This document shows positions 16,667 to 25,359 of a stretch of DNA of 64,000 nucleotides, one piece after another. The notes beneath the pieces are model-generated. The model made no database searches, was not told where the DNA came from, and saw only the letters and a program-made list of their open reading frames with translations. The stretch is from contig NZ_VENP01000001.1 in the NCBI RefSeq assembly GCF_006351005.1, forward strand, positions 62,001 to 126,000, given 5' to 3'. Numbering within the stretch: position 1 is the stretch's first letter; every line of letters begins with the position of its first letter. Source of the DNA: Miniimonas arenae (GTDB taxonomy: Bacteria > Actinomycetota > Actinomycetes > Actinomycetales > Beutenbergiaceae). Position numbers and translations under genes: made by a program.

Positions 16667-17422
16667 ATGACCGTGAGGGACCCCCGCGTGCTCACCGTGC
16701 GTCAGCGCGCGGTGCTCGAGGTGATCCGACGCAGCGTGCAGGAGCGGGGCTACCCGCCGAGCATGCGAGAGATCGGGCTGGAGGTCGGGCTCACGTCACC
16801 CTCCAGCGTGAAGCACCAGCTCCAGCAGCTGGAGGAGAAGGGCTACCTGCGGCGCGACCCGCACCGCCCCCGTGCTATCGAGGTGGTCGCCGAGGCTCCG
16901 GTGATCTCCGCGGTGCCGGGGCGCACGCCTCGGGCCGACGCCGAGGCGGCCGCGTACGAGGACCGGCGTCAGACGTCCGGTCCGCTGCGTCCGCCGGCGC
17001 CCGGCGCGCTTCCGGCACAGGTCGTCCTGCCCGAGCCCACCGACGCACAGACGTCGTACGTCCCGGTGGTGGGCCGGATCGCGGCGGGTGGGCCGATCCT
17101 CGCCGAGCAGACCGTCGAGGACGTGTTCGCCCTGCCGCGCCGGATCGTCGGCGACGGTGAGCTGTTCCTGCTCCAGGTCGTCGGGGAGTCGATGATCGAA
17201 GCCGCGATCTGCGACGGCGACTGGGTCGTCGTCCGTCGTCAGAACGTCGCCGAGAACGGCGAGATCGTTGCCGCGATGATCGACGGCGAGGCCACCGTGA
17301 AGACGCTGCGACGCACCCCGGACGCCCTCTGGCTCCTGCCCGCGAACCCGCTCTACTCCCCCATCGACGGACGCGACGCGGAGATCCTCGGCCGCGTCGT
17401 CGCGGTGCTTCGTCGGCTCTGA
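16667..17422 (+). CDS. lexA: LexA repressor
   Basis: SOS master repressor, 251 residues. Winged-helix N-terminal domain ([20 protein letters not shown], recognition helix about 39-55), a variable linker of about 50 residues, and a self-cleavage domain with scissile Ala-Gly (RIAAGG, about 139-140), catalytic Ser in GESM (about 174) and Lys in ATVKTL (about 212). ATG at 16667 behind GGAGGGAGAG. Its boxes are seen here at dinB, its own divergent region and recA. Confidence 0.97.
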   Translation: MTVRDPRVLTVRQRAVLEVIRRSVQERGYPPSMREIGLEVGLTSPSSVKHQLQQLEEKGYLRRDPHRPRAIEVVAEAPVISAVPGRTPRADAEAAAYEDRRQTSGPLRPPAPGALPAQVVLPEPTDAQTSYVPVVGRIAAGGPILAEQTVEDVFALPRRIVGDGELFLLQVVGESMIEAAICDGDWVVVRRQNVAENGEIVAAMIDGEATVKTLRRTPDALWLLPANPLYSPIDGRDAEILGRVVAVLRRL

Positions 17423-17498
17423 GGCGCCGCGCGAGCCTCGGGGGTCGGGCCCGAACGGACCCGGCCCGACGTGCCCGCCCGGACGGCACCCGCACCGA

Positions 17499-17539
17499 CG
17501 GCTCGGCGCCCGACCGGACTCCGGTCGAGCGCCGAGCCG
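17499..17539. terminator. Bidirectional terminator hairpin
   Basis: Stem of 11 bp, one C-A mismatch, then 7 bp, closed by a three-base loop (17518-17520). Lower arm CGGCTCGGCGC (17499-17509) pairs with 17529-17539. Eight bp before the stop of convergent ldh. Confidence 0.85.
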
Positions 17540-17546
17540 ATCGCGG

Positions 17547-18584
17547 TCAGAACCCGAGCTGGCGTGCCGCCTGGCGGATGTGCTCCGCGCTGCTGCGCAG
17601 CAGGTTGAGCTCCTGGGCGCTCATGGGGATCGCGAGCCGCGCGCCGGCGCCCGCGCGATCGACCACGGTCGGCATCGAGAGGCACACGTCCCCGACACCC
17701 GCCAGCTCGCCTGCGACCTGGGTGGAGATGGGCAGCACGCGGTGCTCGTTGCGCAGCACCGCCTCGATGATCCGGGTCACGGAGAGGCCGACCGCGTAGT
17801 TCGTCGCCCCCTTGCCCTCGATGATCGAGTACGCGGCGTGCACCACGTCGTGCCCGATGCGGCGCCGCAGCTCGTCGGTGAACACCGGCTCGCCGTCGGC
17901 CCCGAGCCACTCCAGGAGCGGGACGCCGGCGATCGAGGCCGAGCTCCACATCGGCACCTCGGAGTCGCCGTGCTCGCCGAGGATGTAGGCGTGCACGTTC
18001 TGCACGGCCACGCCGCACTCCCGGGAGATCTGGAACCGCAGGCGCGAGGAGTCCAGCACCGTGCCGGACCCGAACACCTGCGACGGCGGAAGGCCGGTGA
18101 GCTTCTGCGCGGCGTACGTCACGACGTCGACGGGGTTCGTCACCATGATCTGGATGGCGTGCGGCGCGATCTCGACGAGCGTCGGCAGCACCTTCTTCAC
18201 GAGGCCGACGGTCTTGGCCGCCAGCTCCATGCGGCTCTGGCCCGGGTCCTGCTTCGCCCCCGCCGTGAAGACCACGATGTCGGCGTCGCGGCAGATCTCG
18301 ATGTCGTCGCTGCCCTCGATCGTGGCCTGCGGGATGAACTCGATCCCGTGGCCGATGTCGGCCGCCTCCGCCTTCACCTTGGGGGCGTTGACGTCGTAGA
18401 GCACCACCCGGCGGGCGGCCCCGCGGACGAGTGCGGTGTAGGCGAGAGTGGAGCCCACCGACCCTGCGCCCACGATCGCGACGGTGGAGTAACGACGGAA
18501 CGGGTTCTCCAGACCGTCGTCGCCGAGGAAGGACACCGACGGGCTGGCCGGCGCTGACGTGGGGTCGTGCGGCTGGTCGCTCAT
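17547..18584 (-). CDS. ldh: L-lactate dehydrogenase
   Basis: NAD-dependent reduction of pyruvate to L-lactate. The 345-residue protein has the Rossmann loop VAIVGAGSVGSTLAY (about 35-49), the acidic NAD-binding Asp in LYDVN, the substrate Arg in QSRMELAAKTV, and the catalytic His in GEHGDSEVPMWS (about 202). The first 30 residues are a Ser/Pro-rich extension. Lactate rather than malate dehydrogenase is supported by Gln in AGAKQDPGQSR. ATG at 18584; TAGCAT six bases upstream begins with the stop codon of the preceding helicase gene, so a leaderless promoter inside that stop is likely. Confidence 0.95.
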   Translation of the reverse strand: MSDQPHDPTSAPASPSVSFLGDDGLENPFRRYSTVAIVGAGSVGSTLAYTALVRGAARRVVLYDVNAPKVKAEAADIGHGIEFIPQATIEGSDDIEICRDADIVVFTAGAKQDPGQSRMELAAKTVGLVKKVLPTLVEIAPHAIQIMVTNPVDVVTYAAQKLTGLPPSQVFGSGTVLDSSRLRFQISRECGVAVQNVHAYILGEHGDSEVPMWSSASIAGVPLLEWLGADGEPVFTDELRRRIGHDVVHAAYSIIEGKGATNYAVGLSVTRIIEAVLRNEHRVLPISTQVAGELAGVGDVCLSMPTVVDRAGAGARLAIPMSAQELNLLRSSAEHIRQAARQLGF

Positions 18585-18590
18585 GGGTTG

Positions 18591-18596
18591 ATGCTA
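18591..18596 (-). promoter_or_regulatory. Candidate -10 for ldh overlapping the dinG stop codon
   Basis: Minus-strand TAGCAT, six nucleotides before the ldh ATG. Its TAG is the stop codon of the DinG-type helicase. Confidence 0.45.
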
Positions 18597-20702
18597 GTGA
18601 GACTCGGCGGCAAGTCGACGCAGCGCTCCGCGAGCGATCTCGCCGTCCCGGGTCGGCCACATCGGCGGCAGGGACCGCTCGAGGAACCCGCCGTAGCGCG
18701 CGCGGACGAGCCGGGAGTCCAGGATCGCGACGACGCCGCGGTCCTGTGTCGACCGGACCAGGCGTCCCACGCCCTGCGCGAGCAGCAGGGCGGCGTGCGC
18801 CGCCGAGACGGTGAGGAACTCGTTCTTCCCGCGCCGCGCCGCCACCTCCGAGCGTGCCTGCACGACGGGGTCGTCCGGTCTCGGGAACGGGATGCGGTCG
18901 ATGACCACGAGGCGGTTCGTGCGGCCGGGGACGTCCACGCCCTGCCACAGCGACAGGGTGCCGAAGAGGCTCGTGGCGTCGTTCTCGCGGAACCGGGCCA
19001 CCAGGGTCGCGAGCACGTCGTCGCCCTGGCAGAGCACCTCCAGCCCGGTCGCCGCCCGCACGTGCGCGGCCGCGAGCTCGGCCGCGCGCCGCGAGGAGAA
19101 CAGGCCGAGCGCACCTCCGCCCGAGGCCGTGACGAGCGAGACCAGCTCCTCGAGCATCGCGTCGCTCGGCGTCGGACCCGGCGCCGGCAGGTGCGCCGCC
19201 ACGTAGCGGATCGCCTGGCGCCGGTAGTCGAACGGGCCCGGCACGGTGAGCTCGCGGTAGGTGTCGGCCCCATGCAGCCCGACGTCGTGCGCCGCCCCCT
19301 CGAACGTCCCGCCGATCCGCAGGGTCGCCGAGGTCAGGACCGCGCCGCGGTCGGTGAGCAGGTGCTCGGCGACGAGGCCGGCGACCTCGAGCGGCGCGAC
19401 CCGCAGCCGCCGGGAGCCGTCGGTGAGCTCCTCGCACCACAGGACGTCGCGGCGCTGGGCGACGGCGTCGGACAGCAGGCGGTCCACGATCTCCACGCCC
19501 ACCGTGAGCGCCGAGCGCGCCATCTGCAGAGCGCCGTCGGGCGCGGCCCCCGAGGCCGGCTTCGTGGCCGTCAGCGCCTCCCGGAGCGCGGCGCCCAGCA
19601 GCGTGACGATCCCCTCGAGCTCGACGCTCAGGCCCGACGGGAGCCGGCCGGGCGGTACCTCCGCGAGCGCCGCGGACAGCGCGTCCGCCGCGTCGTCGAG
19701 GCTCGCGACGACGGCGCCCGCGTGCCGGCGCACCATGCGCGCGGTGCGCCCCACGCTCGCGGCGGAGAGCTCGGCAGTCGCCGCCGCGCGGGCGCGCGCC
19801 GCCAGCTCGTGCGCCTCGTCGACCACGACGGCCTGGTGCTCGGGCAGCACCCCCGGCGAGCCAGAGGCCGCGATCCCCAGGATCGCGTGGTTGGTCACCA
19901 CGACGTCGGCCGCGTGGGCGGCGACCTTGGCGCGCTCGGGGAAGCACTCGGCCAGCAGCGGGCAGCGTGGGCCGAGGCAGTCCATGGCAGGGACGGACAC
20001 CTGCCGCCAAGCGCGGTCGCTCACGCCGGGCACCAGATCGTCGCGGTCGCCGGTCTCGGTCTCCTCGGCCCACGTGCGCAGCCGGACGACCTGCTCCCCC
20101 AGCGACTCCTCCTCGGCGCCCGCGGGGTGCTCGGTCGCGAGGTCGAGCGCGAAGAGGCCAGGCGCCTCGTCCGGGTACCCGCCGTCGAGCCGGTGCCGGC
20201 ACAGGTAGTTGTGCCAGCCCTTGAGCAGGGCGACCTGCGGCGCCCGCGGCAGCAGCGGCTCGAGCGCACCGGACACGAGCGGGAGGTCCTTGATCAGCAC
20301 CTGACGCTGGAGCGCGAGCGTCGCGGTCGAGACCACGACACGCTCGTTGCGCGTCACCGCGTGCACGACGGCGGGCACGAGGTACGCGAGCGACTTGCCG
20401 GTCCCGGTCCCGGCCTCCACGAGCAGCGGCACGCGATCCTCGAGCGCGTCCCAGACCCCGTGCGCCATCGCGTGCTGACCCTCACGACGCTCACCGCCGA
20501 GCGCGGTCACGACGGCGTCGAGCGCCTCGTCGAGGTCGACGTCCGAGCCGGAGCCGCTCGCCGACCCGCTCGCCGACGAGGCCGCGGACGCGGCCACACC
20601 GCCCTCTGCCGTCTGGACGGCGGCGGCCTCGACGTCGGCCTCCGCGCCGGCAGCGGCAGCGCCAAGGCTCGAGCGCGTTCCGCTCACGCGCGTCTCACCC
20701 AC
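18594..20702 (-). CDS. dinG: DinG-type ATP-dependent DNA helicase (XPD-like, iron-sulfur)
   Basis: Superfamily 2 5'-3' helicase, 702 residues. Walker A is EAGTGTGKSLAYLVP (about 94-108) and the DEAH box is VVVDEAHELAAR (about 288). Between them are four cysteines in XPD/DinG spacing (NYLC near 168, then DCLGPRCPLLAEC near 241-253), consistent with a 4Fe-4S cluster. The final motif QGVGRLVRSTQDRGVV is clear. DinG-type enzymes resolve R-loops and damaged forks. The first 50 residues are low-complexity Ala/Ser/Gly. GTG start at 20702. No LexA box is visible upstream despite the 'din' name. Confidence 0.9.
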   Translation of the reverse strand: MGETRVSGTRSSLGAAAAGAEADVEAAAVQTAEGGVAASAASSASGSASGSGSDVDLDEALDAVVTALGGERREGQHAMAHGVWDALEDRVPLLVEAGTGTGKSLAYLVPAVVHAVTRNERVVVSTATLALQRQVLIKDLPLVSGALEPLLPRAPQVALLKGWHNYLCRHRLDGGYPDEAPGLFALDLATEHPAGAEEESLGEQVVRLRTWAEETETGDRDDLVPGVSDRAWRQVSVPAMDCLGPRCPLLAECFPERAKVAAHAADVVVTNHAILGIAASGSPGVLPEHQAVVVDEAHELAARARAAATAELSAASVGRTARMVRRHAGAVVASLDDAADALSAALAEVPPGRLPSGLSVELEGIVTLLGAALREALTATKPASGAAPDGALQMARSALTVGVEIVDRLLSDAVAQRRDVLWCEELTDGSRRLRVAPLEVAGLVAEHLLTDRGAVLTSATLRIGGTFEGAAHDVGLHGADTYRELTVPGPFDYRRQAIRYVAAHLPAPGPTPSDAMLEELVSLVTASGGGALGLFSSRRAAELAAAHVRAATGLEVLCQGDDVLATLVARFRENDATSLFGTLSLWQGVDVPGRTNRLVVIDRIPFPRPDDPVVQARSEVAARRGKNEFLTVSAAHAALLLAQGVGRLVRSTQDRGVVAILDSRLVRARYGGFLERSLPPMWPTRDGEIARGALRRLAAESH

Positions 20703-20753
20703 GCGCCCTCACCGACCGTCCCTCGGCCACGTGCGCGGGCAGGACCCGCGCGG

Positions 20754-22274
20754 TCATCCGACGGCGGCGCGCAGCTGGGCGGCGAGCGCCTCGTCGACGC
20801 GCGCGCGCAGGCGGGTGCCGTCGGCGCCGTGCTCCTCGGTCAGCACCTCACCCGTGGTGTGCGCCTGGTGCACCAGGTCGCCGCGCGTGTAGGGCACGAC
20901 GACGTCGACCTCCACGGCGGGTCGCGGCAGCAGCTCGGCGACGAGGCGGCGCAGCTCTTCGATGCCCGCACCCGTGCGGGCCGAGACCGCCACGGTGTGC
21001 GGTCCGGCCGAGCGCAGCCGGGCCAGCGTGTCCGGGTCGGCGAGGTCGGCCTTGTTGAGCACGAGCACCTCGGGCACCTGCGCGAGGTCGATGTCGGCCA
21101 GCACCTCCCGCACGGCCGCGATCTGGCTCTCCGGGTCCGGGTGGGCGGCGTCGACGACGTGCAGCAGCAGGTCGGCGTCCGCCACCTCCTCCAGCGTCGA
21201 GCGGAACGCCTCGACGAGCTGGTGCGGCAGCGACCGGACGAATCCGACGGTGTCGGCGATCGTGTAGGCGCGCCCGTCGGGCGTCTCGGCCCGGCGCACG
21301 GTCGGGTCGAGCGTGGCGAACAGCGCGTTCTCGACGAGCACGCCGGCACCGGTCAGCCGGTTGAGCAGCGAGGACTTCCCGGCGTTGGTGTAGCCGGCGA
21401 TCGCGACCTGCGGGACCGTGGACGCCTGGCGCTGGGCGCGCTTGGCGCCGCGCGCCGGCGCCATCGCCTTGATCTCGCGGCGCAGCTTGGCCATCCGGTT
21501 GCGGATGCGGCGCCGGTCCAGCTCGATCTTCGTCTCGCCGGGACCGCGCGAGCCCATGCCCGCACCGGCGCCGCCGACCTGACCACCGGCCTGCCGGGAC
21601 ATCGACTCGCCCCAGCCGCGCAGGCGCGGCAGCAGGTACTCCAGCTGTGCGAGCTCGACCTGAGCCTTACCCTCGCGGGACTTCGCGTGCTGGGCGAAGA
21701 TGTCGAGGATCAGCGCCGTCCGGTCGACGACCTTGACCTTGACCACGTCCTCGAGCGCACGACGCTGCGAGGGGGCGAGCTCGCCGTCGACCACCACGGT
21801 GTCCGCCCCGGTGTCGGCGACGATGCCCGCGAGCTCGGCGGCCTTGCCGGAGCCGAGGTAGGTGCCGGGGTCCGGCGTCTGACGACGCTGCAGCAGTCCG
21901 TCGAGCACCTGCGAGCCCGCGGTCTCGGCGAGCGCCGCGAGCTCGCGCAGCGAGATCTCGGCCGCCTCGGCGTCGGAGTGCCACAGCCCCACGAGCACGA
22001 CCCGCTCGAGCCGCAGCTGGCGGTACTCGACCTCGGTGACGTCCTGGAGCTCGGTCGACAGCCCGGCGACGCGCCGCAGCGCGGAGCGCTCGGCGAGATC
22101 GAGCTGATCGCCGTCGGCGTCCGAGGGGGCTCCGGCACCCTGCGCCATCACGGCGGTTCCCGAGCGGGCGAGGATGCGCTCGACGACGCGTCGCGCCTCG
22201 TCGGACTCGCGGGTGGCACCGTGCGTCGCGCGCTGGTCCGACGTGTCGGCGCCGTGGGGGGTGAGCTCGTTCAT
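20754..22274 (-). CDS. hflX: GTPase HflX
   Basis: Ribosome-associated GTPase that splits stalled or heat-damaged 70S ribosomes. The N-terminal HflX domain contains PGTYLGSGKAAEL and VVDGELAPSQRRALEDVVKV; a Gly-rich linker (GESMSRQAGGQVGGAGAG) precedes the G domain with G1 GYTNAGKSSLLNRL (about 293), G3 DTVGF and G4 NKAD. ATG at 22274 selected for GAAGGAGACC upstream; an ATG at 22340 would add 22 residues. The stop is 51 bp before the helicase gene on the same strand. Confidence 0.95.
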   Translation of the reverse strand: MNELTPHGADTSDQRATHGATRESDEARRVVERILARSGTAVMAQGAGAPSDADGDQLDLAERSALRRVAGLSTELQDVTEVEYRQLRLERVVLVGLWHSDAEAAEISLRELAALAETAGSQVLDGLLQRRQTPDPGTYLGSGKAAELAGIVADTGADTVVVDGELAPSQRRALEDVVKVKVVDRTALILDIFAQHAKSREGKAQVELAQLEYLLPRLRGWGESMSRQAGGQVGGAGAGMGSRGPGETKIELDRRRIRNRMAKLRREIKAMAPARGAKRAQRQASTVPQVAIAGYTNAGKSSLLNRLTGAGVLVENALFATLDPTVRRAETPDGRAYTIADTVGFVRSLPHQLVEAFRSTLEEVADADLLLHVVDAAHPDPESQIAAVREVLADIDLAQVPEVLVLNKADLADPDTLARLRSAGPHTVAVSARTGAGIEELRRLVAELLPRPAVEVDVVVPYTRGDLVHQAHTTGEVLTEEHGADGTRLRARVDEALAAQLRAAVG

Positions 22275-22492
22275 GGTCTCCTTCGTGGTCGCCGGTCCTG
22301 TGTCGGCGGCCGCTGCACGGCGTTCCGTGCGGGCATCCATGGTCCCACGGGCGCCGCGCGACGGGCGAGGGATATACACAGGCCTTCGCCCAGGGCGCAC
22401 CGCGCAACGCCCCGCGCGACGGCCGCGGCACCACGCCGCACCACGCGACGGCGAGCGGCCCTCCCGTCGCGGCCTCACCTACGCTGGCGGTC

Positions 22493-23104
22493 GTGACCGG
22501 CGACCACTACTTCACCGCGGCGCCCGCGTCCGAGCAGGAGCGGCGCACGATCGACGTCCACCTCGCGGGCCGCGACCTGCGGCTGACCACCGCGAGCGGG
22601 GTGTTCTCCGCCGACCACCTCGACTCCGCGACGCGGATCCTGCTCGGCGCGGTCCCGCCGCCCCCGCCCGAGGGCGTGCTCGTCGACCTGGGCTGCGGAT
22701 GGGGCCCGCTCGCCCTCGCGCTCGCCCTCGCCGCGCCCGGGGCGCGCGTGCTCGCCGTCGACGTCAACGAGCGCGCGCTCGAGCTGACCCGGACCAACGC
22801 CGCGGCGGTCGGTGCGACGAACGTGACGGCACTGCGACCCGAGGACGTCGAGCCCGACGTCCGGGTCGACGCGCTCTGGTCCAACCCGCCGATCCGGATC
22901 GGCAAGGCGGCGCTGCACGACCTGCTGCGGCTGTGGTTGCCCCGCCTCGCGGACGACGGCGTCGCGCACCTCGTCGTGGCCAAGCAGCTGGGCGCGGACT
23001 CGCTCGCCCGCTGGCTCGTCGAGACGCTCGGCGCACCCGTCGAGCGGGTGACGAGCCAGGGCGGCTTCCGGGTGCTCCGGGTCGGACGGCCGACGACGGC
23101 GTAG
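22493..23104 (+). CDS. Class I SAM-dependent methyltransferase, RsmC/RlmG-like
   Basis: 203 residues, one methyltransferase domain. Motif I is LVDLGCGWGPLALALA (about 63), an acidic strand end DVNERALE follows, and the catalytic-type SNPPIRIG (about 131) marks N-methylation of a base amino group as in 16S rRNA G1207 methyltransferases. It corresponds to the single-domain C-terminal half of E. coli RsmC. The exact rRNA target is inferred. GTG at 22493 follows TACGCT by seven bases: leaderless candidate. Confidence 0.88.
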   Translation: MTGDHYFTAAPASEQERRTIDVHLAGRDLRLTTASGVFSADHLDSATRILLGAVPPPPPEGVLVDLGCGWGPLALALALAAPGARVLAVDVNERALELTRTNAAAVGATNVTALRPEDVEPDVRVDALWSNPPIRIGKAALHDLLRLWLPRLADDGVAHLVVAKQLGADSLARWLVETLGAPVERVTSQGGFRVLRVGRPTTA

Positions 23105-23171
23105 CCGTCCGGGAGATCGGCCCGTGCAGCGGCCGGCTCGGCCCCTCGGTGCGGGCCCTCGGTGCGGACCT

Positions 23172-24158
23172 TCAGCGCGGCCGCACGTCCGCGACGAGCA
23201 CCGCGGGACCGATGAGCTCGACCTCGCCGTCGGGCGCCAGCACGACGCGCACGGTCCCGCCCGGCACGTGCACGTCCCACACGTCGGGCGCGCCGGGACC
23301 CGCCCACACGCGGGCGGCCACGGCGGCCGCGCACGCGCCGGTGCCGCACGAGAGCGTCTCGCCGACGCCGCGCTCGTGCACCCGCATCCGGATCTCGCCC
23401 ACCGCAGTCCACGCCTCGACGCGCTCGCCGAGCGCCTGGACGATCTCGACGTTGGTCCCCTGCGGCGGCACGGGCACGACGGCGGGCGGCCGGGTGAGTT
23501 CCGCGGCCGCGAGCTCGGCGTCGCTCGCCACCGCGATGACCACGTGCGGGTTGGGCATCGTGATGCTGAGGCCCGGTCGCGCGCCCTCGACGCCGGCCAC
23601 GCTCACCTCGGCGTCGAAGCCGGCCGCGAGCGCCGCGTCGCCCCCGGGGGCTCCCCAGCGCCCCATCGCGACGGCGACCAGGTCGCCCTCGGCACGCACG
23701 TCCAGCACGCCCGCCCGCGTCCCGACGGCGAGCGCCGCGCCGTCCGGGAGCGCCACGAGGCCCTGGTCCACGAGGTAGCGCAGGTACACCCGGATCCCGT
23801 TGCCGCACATCTCCGCGACGGAGCCGTCGGCGTTGCGGTAGTCCATGAACCACTCCGCGCGCGCCGCGTCCGCGCCGAGCACGTCGGCCAGCCCGGGCTC
23901 GACGGCGAGCAGCGCCTGCGTCCGAACGGCGCGGATCAGCCCGTCCGCGCCGAGGCCACGGTGCCGGTCCGTGAGCGAGGCGACCGCGACGGGGTCCAGG
24001 TCGAGCGCAGCGTCGGCGTCGGTGAGCAGCACGAAGTCGTTGCCCGTGCCGTGCCCCTTGACGAGGTCCGGCCAGCGCCGGACGGGCTCGGCGGAGCTCG
24101 ACGCCGGGCCCGGGTTCGTCGCCGGGCCCGGCATGGTGCCCGTCGGGGTGCTCGTCAC
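23172..24158 (-). CDS. dapF: Diaminopimelate epimerase
   Basis: Converts LL- to meso-diaminopimelate, with two catalytic cysteines and no cofactor. Both are present: the EMCGNGIRVY motif (about 122) and the SCGTGACAAA motif (about 273). Substrate-loop KGHGTGNDF is near 37. The protein has 328 residues, within the actinobacterial range, with a 25-residue N-terminal extension. GTG start at 24158 with TATCCT six bases before it (leaderless). Works with DapA and DapB elsewhere in this window for lysine and cell-wall DAP. Confidence 0.96.
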   Translation of the reverse strand: MTSTPTGTMPGPATNPGPASSSAEPVRRWPDLVKGHGTGNDFVLLTDADAALDLDPVAVASLTDRHRGLGADGLIRAVRTQALLAVEPGLADVLGADAARAEWFMDYRNADGSVAEMCGNGIRVYLRYLVDQGLVALPDGAALAVGTRAGVLDVRAEGDLVAVAMGRWGAPGGDAALAAGFDAEVSVAGVEGARPGLSITMPNPHVVIAVASDAELAAAELTRPPAVVPVPPQGTNVEIVQALGERVEAWTAVGEIRMRVHERGVGETLSCGTGACAAAVAARVWAGPGAPDVWDVHVPGGTVRVVLAPDGEVELIGPAVLVADVRPR

Positions 24159-24229
24159 CCGGGCAGGATACGCGGGGCGCCCCGTGTGCCCGTGCCGGCC
24201 GTCCGGGCCGAGCCGGAACGGCGAGCGCG

Positions 24230-24376
24230 GCGAACCCAGCGATCCGTCCCGCAAACCGCCCCCGAACCGGCACGAATGACCGGCACCGCCAGACGCTCGG
24301 TCCGACCCCGGCCGCGAACCCAGCGATCCGTCCCGGTCTCGGCCCCCGACCCGGCACAGATCGCTGGCGCCGCCAC
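24230..24376. repeat. Duplicated REP-like palindromic element
   Basis: An intergenic unit occurs twice, 84 bp apart: the 22-bp core at 24230-24251 recurs exactly at 24314-24335, and the following 50 bases are similar. In the second copy CCAGCGATCCGTCCCGG pairs with CCGGCACAGATCGCTGG (17-bp stem, two mismatches, loop about 14), so each unit is a palindrome. No gene here: a minus-strand reading frame at 24155-24376 merely repeats with the DNA. Confidence 0.65.
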
Positions 24377-24409
24377 GCGAGGGAACCCGAAGCGTCGGTC
24401 GGTCCGTCG

Positions 24410-25345
24410 TCAGCCGCGGTCAGCCGCCGCGGCCGCGAGCGCCCCGAGCGCGAGCTCGACCTGGCGGGCGAGCGGTTCCTCGCCGTCAAGGTGCACGATC
24501 CGTGGGTCGCGGCCGAACCAGCTCGTCTGACGGCGGGCGACCTGCCGGGTGGCGACCGTCGTCGCCTCGACGGCCTGCGCCGTCGTGAGCCGTCCGTCCA
24601 GGACCGCGAGGGCCTGCGCGTACCCGACCGCGCGCGAGGCCGTCACGCCGCGTTCGAGACCCGCCGCGCGCAGTGCGGCGGTCTCCTCGAGCAGCCCGCC
24701 CGCGAACATCGCCTCGGCGCGACGTGCGACGCGTTCCACGAGGACGGGGCGCGGTACGTCGAGCGCGAGGTGCAGCGTGGGCACGAGATCGGCGTAGGTC
24801 GGCAGCTGCGCCGTGTAGGGGCGACCGGTGAGCTCGATGACCTCGAGCGCGCGGACGAGCCGGCGGGTGTTGTGCCGGCCGATGCTCTCGGCCGCCGCGG
24901 GGTCGAGCCGCTCGAGCTCGCGGTGCAGGAGTCCCGGCCCCTCGCGCTCGCCGCGCGCCTCCCAGCGGGCGCGAACCTCCGGGTCGGTGTCCGGGAAGTC
25001 GAGGGCGTCGAGCGCGGCACGCACGTAGAGCCCGGAGCCGCCCACGAGCAGCGGCTGCGCACCGCGCGCGGCGATGTCGGCGAGCGCCGCGCGCGAGTCG
25101 ACCTGGTAGGCGGCGACCGAGGCCTCCTGCGTCACGTCGAGCACGTCGAGCAGGTGGTGGGGCACGCCGGCGCGCTCGCCGACGGGCGTCTTCGCGGTGC
25201 CGACGTCCATGCCGCGGTACAGCTGCATCGAGTCGGCGTTGACGATCTCCCCGCCGAGCCGCCGCGCGAGCTCGATCGCGAGTGCGCTCTTGCCGCTCGC
25301 CGTGGCGCCGACGACGGCGATCACGGGCGACGGCGAGGTGGGCAC
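24410..25345 (-). CDS. miaA: tRNA dimethylallyltransferase
   Basis: Adds a dimethylallyl group to A37 of tRNAs reading UNN codons; MiaB, 2.3 kb away, then methylthiolates it. The 311-residue protein has the P-loop VVGATASGKSALAIELARR (about 9), the NADSMQLYRGMDVGTAK segment, the LVGGSGLYVRAALD motif and the HNTRRLVRALEV motif. GTG at 25345. TAGCCT eight bases upstream starts with the stop codon of the nuclease gene before it. Confidence 0.95.
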   Translation of the reverse strand: MPTSPSPVIAVVGATASGKSALAIELARRLGGEIVNADSMQLYRGMDVGTAKTPVGERAGVPHHLLDVLDVTQEASVAAYQVDSRAALADIAARGAQPLLVGGSGLYVRAALDALDFPDTDPEVRARWEARGEREGPGLLHRELERLDPAAAESIGRHNTRRLVRALEVIELTGRPYTAQLPTYADLVPTLHLALDVPRPVLVERVARRAEAMFAGGLLEETAALRAAGLERGVTASRAVGYAQALAVLDGRLTTAQAVEATTVATRQVARRQTSWFGRDPRIVHLDGEEPLARQVELALGALAAAAADRG

Positions 25346-25353
25346 GAGCGGTG

Positions 25354-25359
25354 AGGCTA
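25354..25359 (-). promoter_or_regulatory. Candidate -10 for miaA overlapping the upstream stop codon
   Basis: Minus-strand TAGCCT, eight nucleotides before the miaA GTG; the TAG (25357-25359) ends the endonuclease/exonuclease/phosphatase gene. Confidence 0.4.

Noticed and set aside
18567-22496. Very long plus-strand reading frame (1,309 codons) opposite ldh, dinG and hflX
   Set aside because: Composition is that of antisense high-GC DNA (Arg/His/Gly/Ala-rich, no motifs), while the minus strand has three complete enzymes with all active-site motifs.
24155-24376. Small minus-strand gene with a 28-residue repeat
   Set aside because: The repeat follows from the DNA duplication (84 bp is a multiple of three). 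It overlaps the dapF start, lacks a ribosome site and resembles no protein.
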